Shown here: positions 38,404 to 47,958 of the stretch, one piece after another
Layout of the letters: every line of letters begins with the position of its first letter
How positions within the stretch are numbered: position 1 is the stretch's first letter
Assembly (NCBI GenBank): GCA_016714015.1
Contig: JADJNZ010000006.1
Span: forward strand, 1 to 64,000
Origin: Gemmatimonadota bacterium
GTDB taxonomy: Bacteria > Gemmatimonadota > Gemmatimonadetes > Gemmatimonadales > Gemmatimonadaceae
Direction: 5' to 3'
DNA length: 64,000 nt
Notes under the pieces: generated by a model
What the model was told of the DNA's origin: nothing
Databases searched by the model: none
What the model saw: only the letters and a program-made list of their open reading frames with translations
Translations under genes and position numbers: made by a program

Positions 38404-38871
38404 ATGATCGCCAAGGTCCCCTTCACTCTGCTCGCCTCTGCCGTGCTCGCGTTCGCGTGCGGGCCGCGTGCGCGCAACGAGTCGATCGCGCGTGATGAGA
38501 TGCAGCGCTCGACGCGCGTGGATCCGTCGAAGCCGTTGGTGGCGACGCTCGCGGTGCGCGTCGAGGAGGAGGTGCACTTCGACTTCGCGGTGGTGAACGA
38601 AGGGAAGAAGAAGCTCGAGGTGGATTTCGCCGACGGTCGCACGCACGAGGTGGTGGTGCTCGACTCGATCGGTCGCGAGGTGTGGCGCTGGAGCGAAGGG
38701 CGGTTCTTCACGCAGGCGATGCAGAACCGCGTGCTGCGCGCGAGTGATGCGCTGCGGTTCGACGAGGAGTGGGAGGCGCCGATGCCGGGGAAGTACACGG
38801 CGGTGGCGACGCTGGAGAGCCGGAACTATCGGACGGAGCAGCGGACCGAGTTCGTGGTGGCGGCGCGGTGA
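38404..38871 (+). CDS. BsuPI-domain lipoprotein
   Basis: This 155-residue protein starts MIAKVPFTLLASAVLAFAC with a lipobox. The body HFDFAVVNEGKKKLEVDFAD, VVLDSIGREVWRWSEGRFF and PMPGKYTAVATLES matches the BsuPI (intracellular proteinase inhibitor) beta-sandwich domain. In this setting it is a periplasm-facing lipoprotein, and protease inhibition is not demonstrated for most such proteins. It stands alone between the chemoreceptor and a TGAAGG-type intergenic repeat. Confidence 0.75.
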   Translation: MIAKVPFTLLASAVLAFACGPRARNESIARDEMQRSTRVDPSKPLVATLAVRVEEEVHFDFAVVNEGKKKLEVDFADGRTHEVVVLDSIGREVWRWSEGRFFTQAMQNRVLRASDALRFDEEWEAPMPGKYTAVATLESRNYRTEQRTEFVVAAR

Positions 38872-39014
38872 ACGGAGGATGAAGGTGGAAGGATGAAGGG
38901 GGAAGCGAGATCGGGCGGCCTGCGATGCGGGTCGCCCTTGTTCTTTGTGGGGGTGGTCGCGTGCGACGTCGATGCCGCGGCGGGGCCGAAGGCGCCCGCG
39001 CAGGCATCGCGCCG

Positions 39015-41453
39015 TCAATCGTGCCGCAGCGCGACCTGCGGGTCGAGTCGCGCCGCCCGACGCGCTGGCACGAAGAGCGCCAGCGTCGCCACGGCGAGCA
39101 GCACGAGTGGTGCGACCACGAAGGTCGCGACGGTCGTCGGTCCGGTGCCGTAGAGCACGCCGCGGATGAGCGTGAACGAGGCCGCGGCACCGGCGATGCC
39201 GATCACGCTGCCGAGCAGCACCTGGCGCAGGCCCTGCCCCATCACGAGACGCACCACGCGCTGCGACGTCGCCCCGAGTGCGATGCGGATGCCGATCTCA
39301 CGCGTGCGTTGCCCCACCGAGTGCGCCATCACGCCGTAGATGCCCACCCCCGCCAGCAGGAGACCGAGCGCGCCGAAGAGTCCCAGCGCGCCCCCCGCGA
39401 GCCGCGCCGGAAGCAGTGCGGTGCCGAGCTGCGCGGCGAGCGGCTGCGGGCTCACCACCGGCAGCTGTGGGTCGAGGGCGGCGACCCCTTCGCGGAGCAG
39501 TCGCACGAGCTCCTGCGGATCGCGGTCGCCCCGCACCACCATCTGCATGGCGGAGGTCCAGTACTGCGCCTGCGGGAAGAACATGAACGCCCGCGGCTCC
39601 TCGCCGAGCGACATGTACTTCCCGGTGGGCACCACCCCCACCACCGTGAAGTCGCGCCCGGCGGTGCGCACCGTGCGGCCGAGCGGCTCCGTTCCCGGCC
39701 AGAACCGCTCGACGAAGCGCTCGTTGACGACCACCACCGGCACGGCGGCGCTGTCGTCCTGTGCGGTGAAGGCGCGCCCGCGGCGGATCGGCGTGTCCAT
39801 CGCCGCGAAGTAGTCGGGACTGATGCGCCCATAGTGGATGTGCATCCCCTCCCCTTCGGCAGCGACGTACCCCGGGATCTCCACCAGGCGATCCGAGCTG
39901 CCGATGCCGAGCGGGAGCGCGTCGATCATGCCGACGGCGCGAACCCCGGGCTCCGCGCGCAGCCGCTCGAACAGCGAGGCGTAGAACCGCTCGGTGCGGG
40001 CGCGGTCGTACCCCTGCAGGGACGGGGAGACGGTCGCCGTCGCCGCCCCAGCGAGTGTGAAACCAACGTCCAGCGTGGTGGCGGCACGCAGATTGGAGAC
40101 GAAGAGGCCGGCGCAGGTGAGCAGGATGATGGAGAGCGCCATCTGCGCGACGATGAGCCCGCGCTGCACCCGCGACCGCCCGCCGCCCCCCGCGGCCTCT
40201 CCCTTGAGGGCGGGCACGAGCGACGGCCGCGTGGCCTGCAGCGCCGGCGCGAGGCCGAAGAGCACGCCGGCGATCACCGTCACGCCGAACGTGAAGCCGA
40301 GCACGGTGGGGTTGAGTCGGAGGTCGGGACGGAAGCTGATGGCCATGGGGAGCGAGATCTGGTTCGCGAACCCGATCGCGAGCGACGCCACGAGCAACCC
40401 CGCGGCCCCGGCGAGGAGCGAGAACACGAGGCTCTCCACGAGCAGCTGCCGCACGAGCTGCGCGCGCGACGCGCCGAGCGCGAGGCGGATCGCCATCTCG
40501 CGGGCGCGGTCGTTCGCTCGCGCGAGGAAGAGATTGGAGACGTTCACGCAGGCCACCAGCAGGAGGAGTCCCACGACCGTCATGATCACGGCTGAGAGCC
40601 CCACCTGTGCCGACCGGAACGACGGATGGATGCCGGCCTCGGACTGCAGCACGAGGCGCATGCCGCTCTTGGCGTAGTCGTCGGGATGGAGCGCGGCGAG
40701 TTCGGCGTTGACGGCGGTGAGGCGGGCGGCGGCCTGCTCGCGGCTCACGCCGTCCCGCAGTCGCGCCACCACGTTCATGAAGTTGTTGCCGCGGCGATCG
40801 AGCGCCCCCGCGCGCTCCGGCATGATCGCCTCCATCTGCATCAGAGGCACCCAGCCCACCGGATCGATGACCGGGAGGACGCCGCGGAACTCCGGCGCCG
40901 CCACGCCCACCACCTGCATCGTGCGCCCGTTGAGGAAGATCTCCTCGCCGACCGCGTCGCGCGCATCGCCGAAGAGCGTCCGCGCGCCCGTCGCACTCAG
41001 CACCACCACGGGGTGCGCGCCGCGCCCGGCATCCTCCTCGTCGACGAAGAATCGCCCGTGGGCTGGTCGCGCCCCGAGCGTGGCGAAGTAGTTGGCCGAG
41101 ACGACCATCCCCATCAGCTGCTGCGGACGCTCGCCCGACGAGATGTTGAACGGGGCGAAGGACCAGGTCGCGACGCCGGAGAGGACGTCGCCGGTGCGTT
41201 CGCGCACGTCGAGGTAGTGCGGCACCGAACTCGAGCCGAACGGGATCCCCGGCGCGGTGCGGAAGACTTGCACGATCCGCTCCGGCGCCGCGGTGCCCGG
41301 CAACGGCCGCAGCAGCAGCGCCTCCACCGCCGAGAAGACCGCCGTGTTGAGGCCGATGGCGACGGCCATCGTGAGGATCACGATCGTGGTGAAGAGTGGG
41401 TACTTCACCAGCAGCCGGCCGGCGAGTCGGAAGTCGTGCAGGAGCGTCTTCAT
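39015..41453 (-). CDS. FtsX/MacB-type permease of the ADOP family
   Basis: This 812-residue protein is built of two MacB_PCD plus FtsX halves. The first membrane helix is FTTIVILTMAVAIGLNTAVF, then a periplasmic domain and three helices near residues 275-410 with LARANDRAREMAIRLALGAS. The second half begins LIVAQMALSIILLTCAGLFV and ends with GVMAHSVGQRTREIGIRIAL and a final LFVPARRAARLDPQVALRHD. These are the duplicated ABC-transporter permeases abundant in Acidobacteria and Gemmatimonadota, for which MacB-like export is assumed. No ATPase or membrane-fusion gene is adjacent, so substrate and partners are unknown. Confidence 0.9.
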   Translation of the reverse strand: MKTLLHDFRLAGRLLVKYPLFTTIVILTMAVAIGLNTAVFSAVEALLLRPLPGTAAPERIVQVFRTAPGIPFGSSSVPHYLDVRERTGDVLSGVATWSFAPFNISSGERPQQLMGMVVSANYFATLGARPAHGRFFVDEEDAGRGAHPVVVLSATGARTLFGDARDAVGEEIFLNGRTMQVVGVAAPEFRGVLPVIDPVGWVPLMQMEAIMPERAGALDRRGNNFMNVVARLRDGVSREQAAARLTAVNAELAALHPDDYAKSGMRLVLQSEAGIHPSFRSAQVGLSAVIMTVVGLLLLVACVNVSNLFLARANDRAREMAIRLALGASRAQLVRQLLVESLVFSLLAGAAGLLVASLAIGFANQISLPMAISFRPDLRLNPTVLGFTFGVTVIAGVLFGLAPALQATRPSLVPALKGEAAGGGGRSRVQRGLIVAQMALSIILLTCAGLFVSNLRAATTLDVGFTLAGAATATVSPSLQGYDRARTERFYASLFERLRAEPGVRAVGMIDALPLGIGSSDRLVEIPGYVAAEGEGMHIHYGRISPDYFAAMDTPIRRGRAFTAQDDSAAVPVVVVNERFVERFWPGTEPLGRTVRTAGRDFTVVGVVPTGKYMSLGEEPRAFMFFPQAQYWTSAMQMVVRGDRDPQELVRLLREGVAALDPQLPVVSPQPLAAQLGTALLPARLAGGALGLFGALGLLLAGVGIYGVMAHSVGQRTREIGIRIALGATSQRVVRLVMGQGLRQVLLGSVIGIAGAAASFTLIRGVLYGTGPTTVATFVVAPLVLLAVATLALFVPARRAARLDPQVALRHD

Positions 41454-41657
41454 GGAGGACCTGGCGGTGCGGGACGGGGGTTCGGCTTCTGCTCACTGTA
41501 CGAAGCGGACTCGCCGCGGGCTTCTCGCTGCGGGCACCCTGAACGGTCATTCGTCACGGCTGGGCGGGCGCTCGTCACTTGGACCGGCCCGACGCATCCT
41601 TCCGTCGCGCGGTGATGTCGAACGAGCACTCGCCCCCTCACCGCCCGGAGTCGCACC

Positions 41658-43178
41658 ATGGTCGCACGGATGCTGGTCCTGTCGGTCGCGTTCTCCTGCG
41701 CGGGCGGACGAGCCGGCCGCGCCCAGGCACCATCGTCGCGCGGCGCGACGCTGCCGCAGGTCACGCATCTCGCGCTCGTCGCGCGCATCGATCATGATGC
41801 GGAGACCCTCGACGGCGCCGTCACGCTCACCCTGCGCAACGCATCGGCGACGCCACTCCGCCAGGTCCCTCTCCTCCTCAACCGGGTGATGCACGTGCGT
41901 GGCGCGCGGATCGCGGACGGCGCACCCGCCTCCGTCCGCCAGCAGGTCGTGAGCTTCGAGGAGATGCGCATCTTCCAGGTGAACGCCGTCACGGTCGATC
42001 TGCCGAGCGCGGTGCCGCCCGGCGCCACCGTGCGCCTCACCGTGGACTACGACGGCCCGGTCGCCGGATACACCGAGGTGGGGATGCAGTACGTCCGGGA
42101 CCGCATCGCGCGCGAGTTCACCATCCTGCGCGAGGATGCCTTCGCCTTCCCCGTGGTCGGCGTCCCGTCGCTCACGGCGCTCCGCGGTGCTCCGCGGGGG
42201 CCCTTCGCGTTCGACATCGCGCTGACGGTGTCGTCGGACCTGACCGTCGCGTCCGGCGGCGAGATGGTCGGGCGCACCACCGACGGCAGCACCTCCACCT
42301 GGCGGTATCGGAGCCGCGGACCGGCGCCCTTCCTCCTCGTCGCGATCGCTCCCTACCGCGTCGCCGAATCGGACGGCGTCCGCGTCTACCACTTCCCCAC
42401 CGACTCGAGCGGCGCCGCGCGCGTGCTCCGTGCCACGCACAGCGCCACCGCGCGACTCCGAACGATCCTCGACCCCCTCGACGCGCCGCTCGCCCTGTCC
42501 ATCATGGAGATCCCCGACGGCTGGGGCTCGCAGGCGAGCCTCACCGGCGGGATCATCCAGGAGGCGGACGCGTTCCGCGCGGGGGCGGCGCTCGGGCCGC
42601 TCTACCACGAGCTCGCGCATCTATGGAACGCGCGGGACCTCGACGCACCGAGTCCGCGCTGGGACGAAGGCCTCGCGATGTTCCTGCAGGATCGTCTCGC
42701 GCGCGAGCTTGACGGTTGGGCCGACGACTCCGCAGCCTGGGAGCGCGTCGCCACGCGACTGGTCGCCGAGTGCACGGCCGACGTCCCCTGCGGACAAGTG
42801 CCGCTCCGACGCTATGGCGCCGAACGGATGACCGACCATTCCTACGGGGTCGGTCGCCTCATGTTCGCGCGCCTGTACGAGGTCCTGGGTGAGGCCGCCT
42901 TCGACCGGGCCCTCCGTCGGCATGTCGACGCGACGCGGGCGACGGGCTCCAGCACGGACGCGCTCGTGCTCGCCTTCGTCGAGGAGGGCGGGATCGAGGC
43001 ACGCCGGATCCTCGACGACTGGCTCGAGTCCACGCGATGGGTGGCAGAGCTCCGTCGCGCGGGCAGCTTCGCCGCGATGGGTCCCGCATCCGTTCGCGAG
43101 GACCACGTGGAGGGGGTGGCGCCCGTCCGTGACCGACGTCCGTCTATGCCTCTCGCGGAGCCACCTCGTACGTGGTGA
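41658..43178 (+). CDS. Secreted M1-like metallopeptidase
   Basis: This 506-residue protein has a short N-terminal export signal (VLSVAFSCAGGRAGRAQ) and a beta-sandwich region, then the zinc site YHELAHLWN (HExxH) and, about 20 residues on, PRWDEGLAMFLQ with the third ligand glutamate, as in gluzincins of family M1. The usual GAMEN motif is replaced by GGIIQEADA, so it may be a divergent or non-aminopeptidase member. The last 35 bp overlap the convergent VOC gene. Confidence 0.75.
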   Translation: MVARMLVLSVAFSCAGGRAGRAQAPSSRGATLPQVTHLALVARIDHDAETLDGAVTLTLRNASATPLRQVPLLLNRVMHVRGARIADGAPASVRQQVVSFEEMRIFQVNAVTVDLPSAVPPGATVRLTVDYDGPVAGYTEVGMQYVRDRIAREFTILREDAFAFPVVGVPSLTALRGAPRGPFAFDIALTVSSDLTVASGGEMVGRTTDGSTSTWRYRSRGPAPFLLVAIAPYRVAESDGVRVYHFPTDSSGAARVLRATHSATARLRTILDPLDAPLALSIMEIPDGWGSQASLTGGIIQEADAFRAGAALGPLYHELAHLWNARDLDAPSPRWDEGLAMFLQDRLARELDGWADDSAAWERVATRLVAECTADVPCGQVPLRRYGAERMTDHSYGVGRLMFARLYEVLGEAAFDRALRRHVDATRATGSSTDALVLAFVEEGGIEARRILDDWLESTRWVAELRRAGSFAAMGPASVREDHVEGVAPVRDRRPSMPLAEPPRTW

Positions 43179-43542
43179 TCTCGAGCTCGTGGCCGTTCGG
43201 GTCGCGCAGATAGATGGAATGCGCGATCTGGTGGTCTTCCTGTCGGTACTCGATGCCCAGGTCCTTCAGGTGACGCTGCGCATCCAGGAACGCCTGAGCA
43301 CTCGCCCGGAAGGCGACATGCCGGATCGCCAGCGAGCGCTTCCCTGGCCTCACGTCGGCCTCCTCGCTCGGCAAGGGGAACAGCGCAAGCGCGGTAGATC
43401 CGATGCCAACGACGGCCGGAAAGTCACCCCACACCTCCTGGTGCAAGCGCTCGAGGCCGAGAACCCGCTGGTACCACGCGACCGAGTCGTCGATGTCCCG
43501 CACCGCAAGTGCGACATGGTCGATGCCATCCAGTCTGATCAT
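43144..43542 (-). CDS. VOC/glyoxalase-family protein
   Basis: This 132-residue protein has IDHVALAVRDIDDSVAWYQR, RHVAFRASAQAFLDAQRHL and IYLRDPNGHELEITTYE, giving the two beta-alpha-beta-beta-beta modules and the metal ligands (H in DHVA, E in GHELE) of the vicinal-oxygen-chelate fold. Start ATG 43542 has a strong GGAGGGG ribosome binding site. The family includes glyoxalase I, methylmalonyl-CoA epimerase and fosfomycin-resistance enzymes. Length and motifs do not decide between them. Confidence 0.8.
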   Translation of the reverse strand: MIRLDGIDHVALAVRDIDDSVAWYQRVLGLERLHQEVWGDFPAVVGIGSTALALFPLPSEEADVRPGKRSLAIRHVAFRASAQAFLDAQRHLKDLGIEYRQEDHQIAHSIYLRDPNGHELEITTYEVAPREA

Positions 43543-43685
43543 GCTCCCCTCCCTCCGACATGTGTGTGCGCGCGCGGCCTCGGGAGCCGCATTGCACCCC
43601 TCGATCCGACCGTCCGTCACTTCGGCGACCGAGACGCGGTCGCGTTCGACATCTTGCGCACCTCCCACGCTGAGGATCGCGCTCG

Positions 43686-44681
43686 ATGTCACGTGCACTC
43701 CTGACCCGGCTCTCCACGGTGGTGGCCCTCCTCGCCTCGCTCGCTTGTTCCACTCACGGCGCGCAGAGGCCGAGCTCGCGGCTCGCGCCCGACGGCGCGT
43801 CGCCGCCGACGTCACCGCCGGTCGCCCATCGCGCCGGACTGGAGCGATTGCAGTTCCTCGTGGGGAGGTGGGCGCTCGTGCGTCCCGCCGCCGCTACGGA
43901 CTCTGCCGGGATGGCGCCGACGGCACCGCTCGCGGTCGAGCCGTTCCTGAATGGGAAGTATCTGCGCCTCACGGGCAGGATGGGAGGGCCGGCCTTTGAG
44001 CTGCTCATCTCCTACTCCACGAGCGATCGCCGCTATGCACTGGCGATCCTCGACGAACGATCCGGCGTGTTCGATGTGTACGAGGGGGATTTCGATTCGG
44101 CTGGCCGCTTGGTGCTGACGAACCCGCAGTACTTCCGGATCACGTTGCAGCCGGTATCGACCGGAGGCTTCGCGTGGATCGGGTCGTACTCGCCCGATCG
44201 CGGTGAGACCTGGCGTGTCACGGACCGATACCAGGTGGCACCCGCGGCCTCGAGCGCGGATGGCTTCGATCGACTGCGCTTTCTCTCCGGTGCGTGGGAC
44301 GCCGAACCCTGGGAGGCCGGCGCCGATGGGCGCCTGTCCAAGGGTCCTCCGATCCCGCTCGACTTCACCGCCGGGCTCGGCGATCGGTATCTCGAGCTCC
44401 GTGGGGCGGCGAGTGGCGTGGAGTTTCGCATCGTCCTTTCGCACTTCGGTCCTGGGTCCCGCTATCGCGCGGCGATCCTCGACAGTGAGTCGGGATACAT
44501 CCACGTGTATGAAGGAGACTTCGACGCCGACGGCCGCCTCGTGCTCACCAGCCCATTGCACTCCCGCATCACGATCACCAGGCAGCCGGACGGCGGGATC
44601 GAATGGATCGACGACTCGTCGGTCGACGGCGGGCGTTCGTGGAGGACCAACACGATCTATCGCATGCACCGGCGGCGGTGA
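43686..44681 (+). CDS. Lipoprotein with duplicated lipocalin-like (DUF1579-type) domain
   Basis: This 331-residue protein starts MSRALLTRLSTVVALLASLAC with a lipobox ending LAC. Two similar domains follow: LERLQFLVGRWALV ... LDERSGVFDVYEGDFDSAGR and FDRLRFLSGAWDAE ... LDSESGYIHVYEGDFDADGR. The L.FL.G.W opening and repeated YEGDFD strands suggest small beta-barrels of the DUF1579 kind. The internal duplication is clear, and ligand and function are unknown. Confidence 0.7.
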   Translation: MSRALLTRLSTVVALLASLACSTHGAQRPSSRLAPDGASPPTSPPVAHRAGLERLQFLVGRWALVRPAAATDSAGMAPTAPLAVEPFLNGKYLRLTGRMGGPAFELLISYSTSDRRYALAILDERSGVFDVYEGDFDSAGRLVLTNPQYFRITLQPVSTGGFAWIGSYSPDRGETWRVTDRYQVAPAASSADGFDRLRFLSGAWDAEPWEAGADGRLSKGPPIPLDFTAGLGDRYLELRGAASGVEFRIVLSHFGPGSRYRAAILDSESGYIHVYEGDFDADGRLVLTSPLHSRITITRQPDGGIEWIDDSSVDGGRSWRTNTIYRMHRRR

Positions 44682-44694
44682 TCGCCGCCGGCTC

Positions 44695-46224
44695 TCAGGG
44701 GGCCAGCAGCGTGGCACGTTCAAGGACGCGGCCACCGAGGATCACCAGGTCGATGCCTCGGTACGCCTCGATCGAGCGCAGGGGGTCGTCGCGCAGCAGC
44801 AGCAGGTTGGCGCGTTTGCCGGTCTCGATGGAGCCCAGTTCATCCGCGAGGCGGAATGCGCGCGCGTTCCCGCGCGTGGCGGCGTGGAGGATCTGCGCGA
44901 GCGGGATGCCATTGCGCGCCCACGTCTGCATCTCGAGGAATCCCGCGAGCCCGGGTGGCTGGCTCCATCCGAATCCACCGACCGCGGTATCGGAGCCGAG
45001 CAGGAGGCAGGCGCCACTCGCCGCCCAACGCGCGACCTCTCGCGCGAACCGCGCATTGACGTGCGCGAGGATCCGCGTGGCCTCGACCGCGAGCGCATCC
45101 ACGGACATCGGTGTCGCGCTGATCTGCGATCCGAAGCGCCTGAGGAACAGGGCACGCTGCACCTGCGCTTCCGTCCGAAGGTAGTCGAGGTAGTTGCTGG
45201 AGAGGACCTCACGCAGGCCACCCTGCTCGAGGAACTCGGGATCGAACAAGGTGGCGGTGCCGAGGAGTGTCATCGCGGTCGGCTGGATGCAGACCGTGCT
45301 GCTCGCGAGCGAATCGGTGAGCGCCGTGACGTCGCTGGGCACCTCACCGCCGGCGCGAAAGGAGCCTGGCCACTCCCAGAGGCCGTGTGCGAGGACGTCG
45401 ACACCGCCCGCGAGCGCGAGACGCTGACCTGCGGGCGTGGTCGCATGCATCACGACGGGCATTCCGCGCCGATGTGCCTCGGCGACGACCTCGCGCACGA
45501 TCTCGAGGGACGGCAGGCGGAAGTCCGGCCGCTCCGGTCCCGGCCACCACAATGCCTCCTCGTGGTAGAGCTTCACGCAGCGCCCGCCCTCCTCGGCGAT
45601 CCGCCCGACGGTCGCGGCCGGGGTGTGCGCCGCGGGGTCGAATCCCGGTGGGAGCTCCGGCGTGGTGAACCGATCGTGCAGGAAGTTCGAGAACGCGACC
45701 AGGAACTCCGACGGATCATCGAAGTCCGTCGCCATGAAGTCGTTCGACAGCACCAGTCCCTGCCCGCAATGGAACAGGTCGGGATGCAGCGGCGCGGACT
45801 CGAAGCGCCGATTCGCGGACGACACCGAGTTCAATTCGACGACGCTGGTGAAACCATAGGCCAGGAAGCTGCGGGGCAGTTGCGTCTGGTACGCGCCCAT
45901 CAGTTCGGCATGGCGCGCGGTGTAGCGGCGATCGAGGCCGGGGGCGTGGTAGAGGTGCACGTGGCTGTCGATCAGCCCCGGGATCAGGAAGCGACCGCGC
46001 CCATCGATCGTCTCGCGTGCGGCCATCGCCGGCCGCTGCGGCTCGACGGAAAGGATGCGGCCATCCCGCACGCAGACCGTGGCCGTGCGCGGTCGGGTCT
46101 CTGCTGGTACCGGCGCCGGTGAGATCACCGCGGCATCGGTGATGCACAGGTCGGCGCGTCCGTCCTGCGCCGTGAGGGGGAACGCAACGGCGGTGAGCGC
46201 GATGGCGCGAAGCAGGAGTGTCAT
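44695..46224 (-). CDS. Secreted amidohydrolase
   Basis: This 509-residue protein has a signal peptide (MTLLLRAIALTAVAFPLTAQ) and the metal-dependent amidohydrolase barrel: FLIPGLIDSHVHLYHAPG (HxH ligands), GRCVKLYHEEALWW (a lysine in the carboxylated-lysine position), MPVVMHATTPAGQ, DVLAHGLWEWPG, LLLGSDTAVGGFG and the C-terminal sandwich GSIETGKRANLLLLRDDPL. The family hydrolyses amide, cyclic amide or ester bonds. Export suggests scavenging. It is convergent with the preceding lipoprotein gene. Confidence 0.85.
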   Translation of the reverse strand: MTLLLRAIALTAVAFPLTAQDGRADLCITDAAVISPAPVPAETRPRTATVCVRDGRILSVEPQRPAMAARETIDGRGRFLIPGLIDSHVHLYHAPGLDRRYTARHAELMGAYQTQLPRSFLAYGFTSVVELNSVSSANRRFESAPLHPDLFHCGQGLVLSNDFMATDFDDPSEFLVAFSNFLHDRFTTPELPPGFDPAAHTPAATVGRIAEEGGRCVKLYHEEALWWPGPERPDFRLPSLEIVREVVAEAHRRGMPVVMHATTPAGQRLALAGGVDVLAHGLWEWPGSFRAGGEVPSDVTALTDSLASSTVCIQPTAMTLLGTATLFDPEFLEQGGLREVLSSNYLDYLRTEAQVQRALFLRRFGSQISATPMSVDALAVEATRILAHVNARFAREVARWAASGACLLLGSDTAVGGFGWSQPPGLAGFLEMQTWARNGIPLAQILHAATRGNARAFRLADELGSIETGKRANLLLLRDDPLRSIEAYRGIDLVILGGRVLERATLLAP

Positions 46225-46449
46225 GTCGCAACGTACGGCGTCGCCGCCCGATACGTGTCTGGCGCTGATGATGGTCGTCCCACCGAGGCGGCCGTTCGTC
46301 CCTCGACGTGAGGGTGGGACCGGGCCTCTGCGGATTCCTGTGTCTGAGGCCGGTCGGTGATCAGGTGTGATCCGTGAAGCGACTGCCGAAGAGCATGGCG
46401 AGATACGGCATGACGGCCCTCCAGCGTGAGTCCCGCGCCGCCGCGACCG

Positions 46450-47190
46450 CCTTCCGCTCCTTCCAGCTCCCAAGTTGAGGCGCTGCCGGACCAGGTGCAC
46501 GGCGCCGTCGTGCACCTGCGCCTGCGGGAAGACCGTCGTGATCGCGTCCGGGAAGCCGACCAGGCCATCGACGAGGGCGATCAGGATGTCCTCGACCCCG
46601 CGGCTCTTGAGCTCGGTCATCACGCGGAGAAAGAAGTCGGCCCCCTCGGTCTGCCCGATTCGGAGGTCGAAGATCACGACCGGGTCGATGCGGTCCAGCG
46701 GCCGCTGCTGCCAGGCGGTCTCCTCCTCCATCACCTCGGCCGTCACCGCGCTGATCACGCTCGGGGAGACCTCGACCTGATCGAGCTGCTCCAGGTGCGC
46801 CTGGCTCTCGCGCACCGAGACGCCCGCGCGTAGAGCGAGAGCACGTTCGCGTTGAACTGAAGGAGCCGCCGGCCCCCCGTCGGGACCCGCTGCGGCCGGA
46901 ACGTGCCCTCGCGGTCCCGCGGGATCTCGAGCGGCAGCACCCCGGACTCGGTCAGCACCGTCTTCGAGGTCGCCCTGTTCCGGTGATTCGCCTGCCCCGC
47001 CGGCATCTCCTCCCCCGCGGCGTACCCCAATCAGCCGGTCAGCTCGCCCGCGAGAATCCGCTCGGCGATCCGTTTCTGCATGAACCGGAAAGGCGCCGAG
47101 AGGTCCTCCGGCGTCTTGGTCTTCCGGATCACCGCATCCATCGCCGCGGGGTCGAACTCCGGGGGGCTCCTTTGCCTTGGCCATCTCCAA
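46450..47190 (-). pseudogene. Decayed IS256/Mutator-family transposase
   Basis: Pieces of an IS256-family transposase occur in different frames: MAKAKE at the start (near 47184), then GYAAGEEMPAGQANHRN and TVLTESGVLPLEIPRDREGT, then VEVSPSVISAVTAEVMEEET, DRIDPVVIFD and MTELKSRGVEDILIALVDG. Part of the catalytic middle and the whole C-terminus are missing, and frames change several times. It is a non-functional insertion-sequence remnant; terminal inverted repeats are not identified. Confidence 0.8.
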
Positions 47191-47681
47191 TCCTCAGGGT
47201 GAGTATGGCTTCACACAGAGAAGACCGGATAGGCCCCGTCGACGCGGGCGTCCGCGAGAGTTCCTCGGTGTTCGCGCAGTCGAAGATCTTGTGGATGACT
47301 TGCCGGCCCCGAGTGAGGCTGCTCTCCCACTCCACACGGGGAGTTCGATGCGGCTACCCGGCCTTCCCACCGACGGCCCAGCACATTCCCGTCCGCGTAG
47401 ACGCGCGTCGCGGAAGCACCAAGGCGGCCAGCGGCACCCACGCCGCTGACCGCCCTGTAGTTCTCCCGCCGTCCTGCTACCTCTGCCGCCCCACATCGGG
47501 CGGATCACTCATCGCCGCCAGCAGCGCATTCGCCGGATGCACCGTCGCGAGCGCCCCTCCCATCGCGATCGGCGCGCCCAAGAGGGCCTGCACTCCCCGC
47601 GGCTTGCCCGTCACGTCCCCCGACCTGCGCTTCGGCTCCGACATTCGACCGCCCCTGTTGGTTGAGTTTTCCAGCGGGTCC
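47191..47681. other. Intergenic region without recognisable gene
   Basis: Short frames on both strands lack family signals, ribosome binding sites and consistent codon use. One minus-strand frame (VIHKIFDCANTEELSRT) is oddly non-random and may belong to the decayed element next door. Nothing else can be supported. Confidence 0.4.
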
Positions 47682-47915
47682 CTACTGTCCGTCCCCGGGC
47701 GGGCACGGATCGTTCCCGTACGAGTTCTTCTCCGCGATCTGCCCGTCCTCGCGGTGGATCGTGTGCTCCACCCGCAGCCCGCGCGCGATCTCGCGGCCCG
47801 CGGCCACCGCCTCTGCCTTGCGCCCGTGCCTCGACGCCACGCGGCCGCTGACCTTGTTCCACCAGCCCGCGCCGTTCGCCGCAGGCACGGTGTGGACGCC
47901 TTCCCCTCGCTTCAT
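47682..47915 (-). CDS. DUF2188-like small protein
   Basis: This 77-residue protein, MKRGEGVHTVPAANGAGWWN, contains RHGRKAEAVAAGREIARG, EHTIHREDGQIAEKNSYGND and ends PCPPGDGQ. This is the usual plan of DUF2188: an HVVP strand, a GW, a helix after TKAEA-like residues, and DGxI...SYGxDP. Function is unknown in the family. It is a short stand-alone gene near the IS remnant. Confidence 0.7.
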   Translation of the reverse strand: MKRGEGVHTVPAANGAGWWNKVSGRVASRHGRKAEAVAAGREIARGLRVEHTIHREDGQIAEKNSYGNDPCPPGDGQ

Positions 47916-47958
47916 CGCTCCTCCTCCTGGTGATGGGTGGTGGTGGGTGGTGCTGGCC

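Noticed and set aside
38925..40595. 556-codon plus-strand frame opposite the ADOP permease
   Set aside because: Antisense shadow, composition dominated by Arg/Glu/His, while the minus strand encodes a complete permease.
47129..47508. Short minus-strand frames next to the IS256 remnant
   Set aside because: No start signal, no domain, inconsistent codon use; probably debris.
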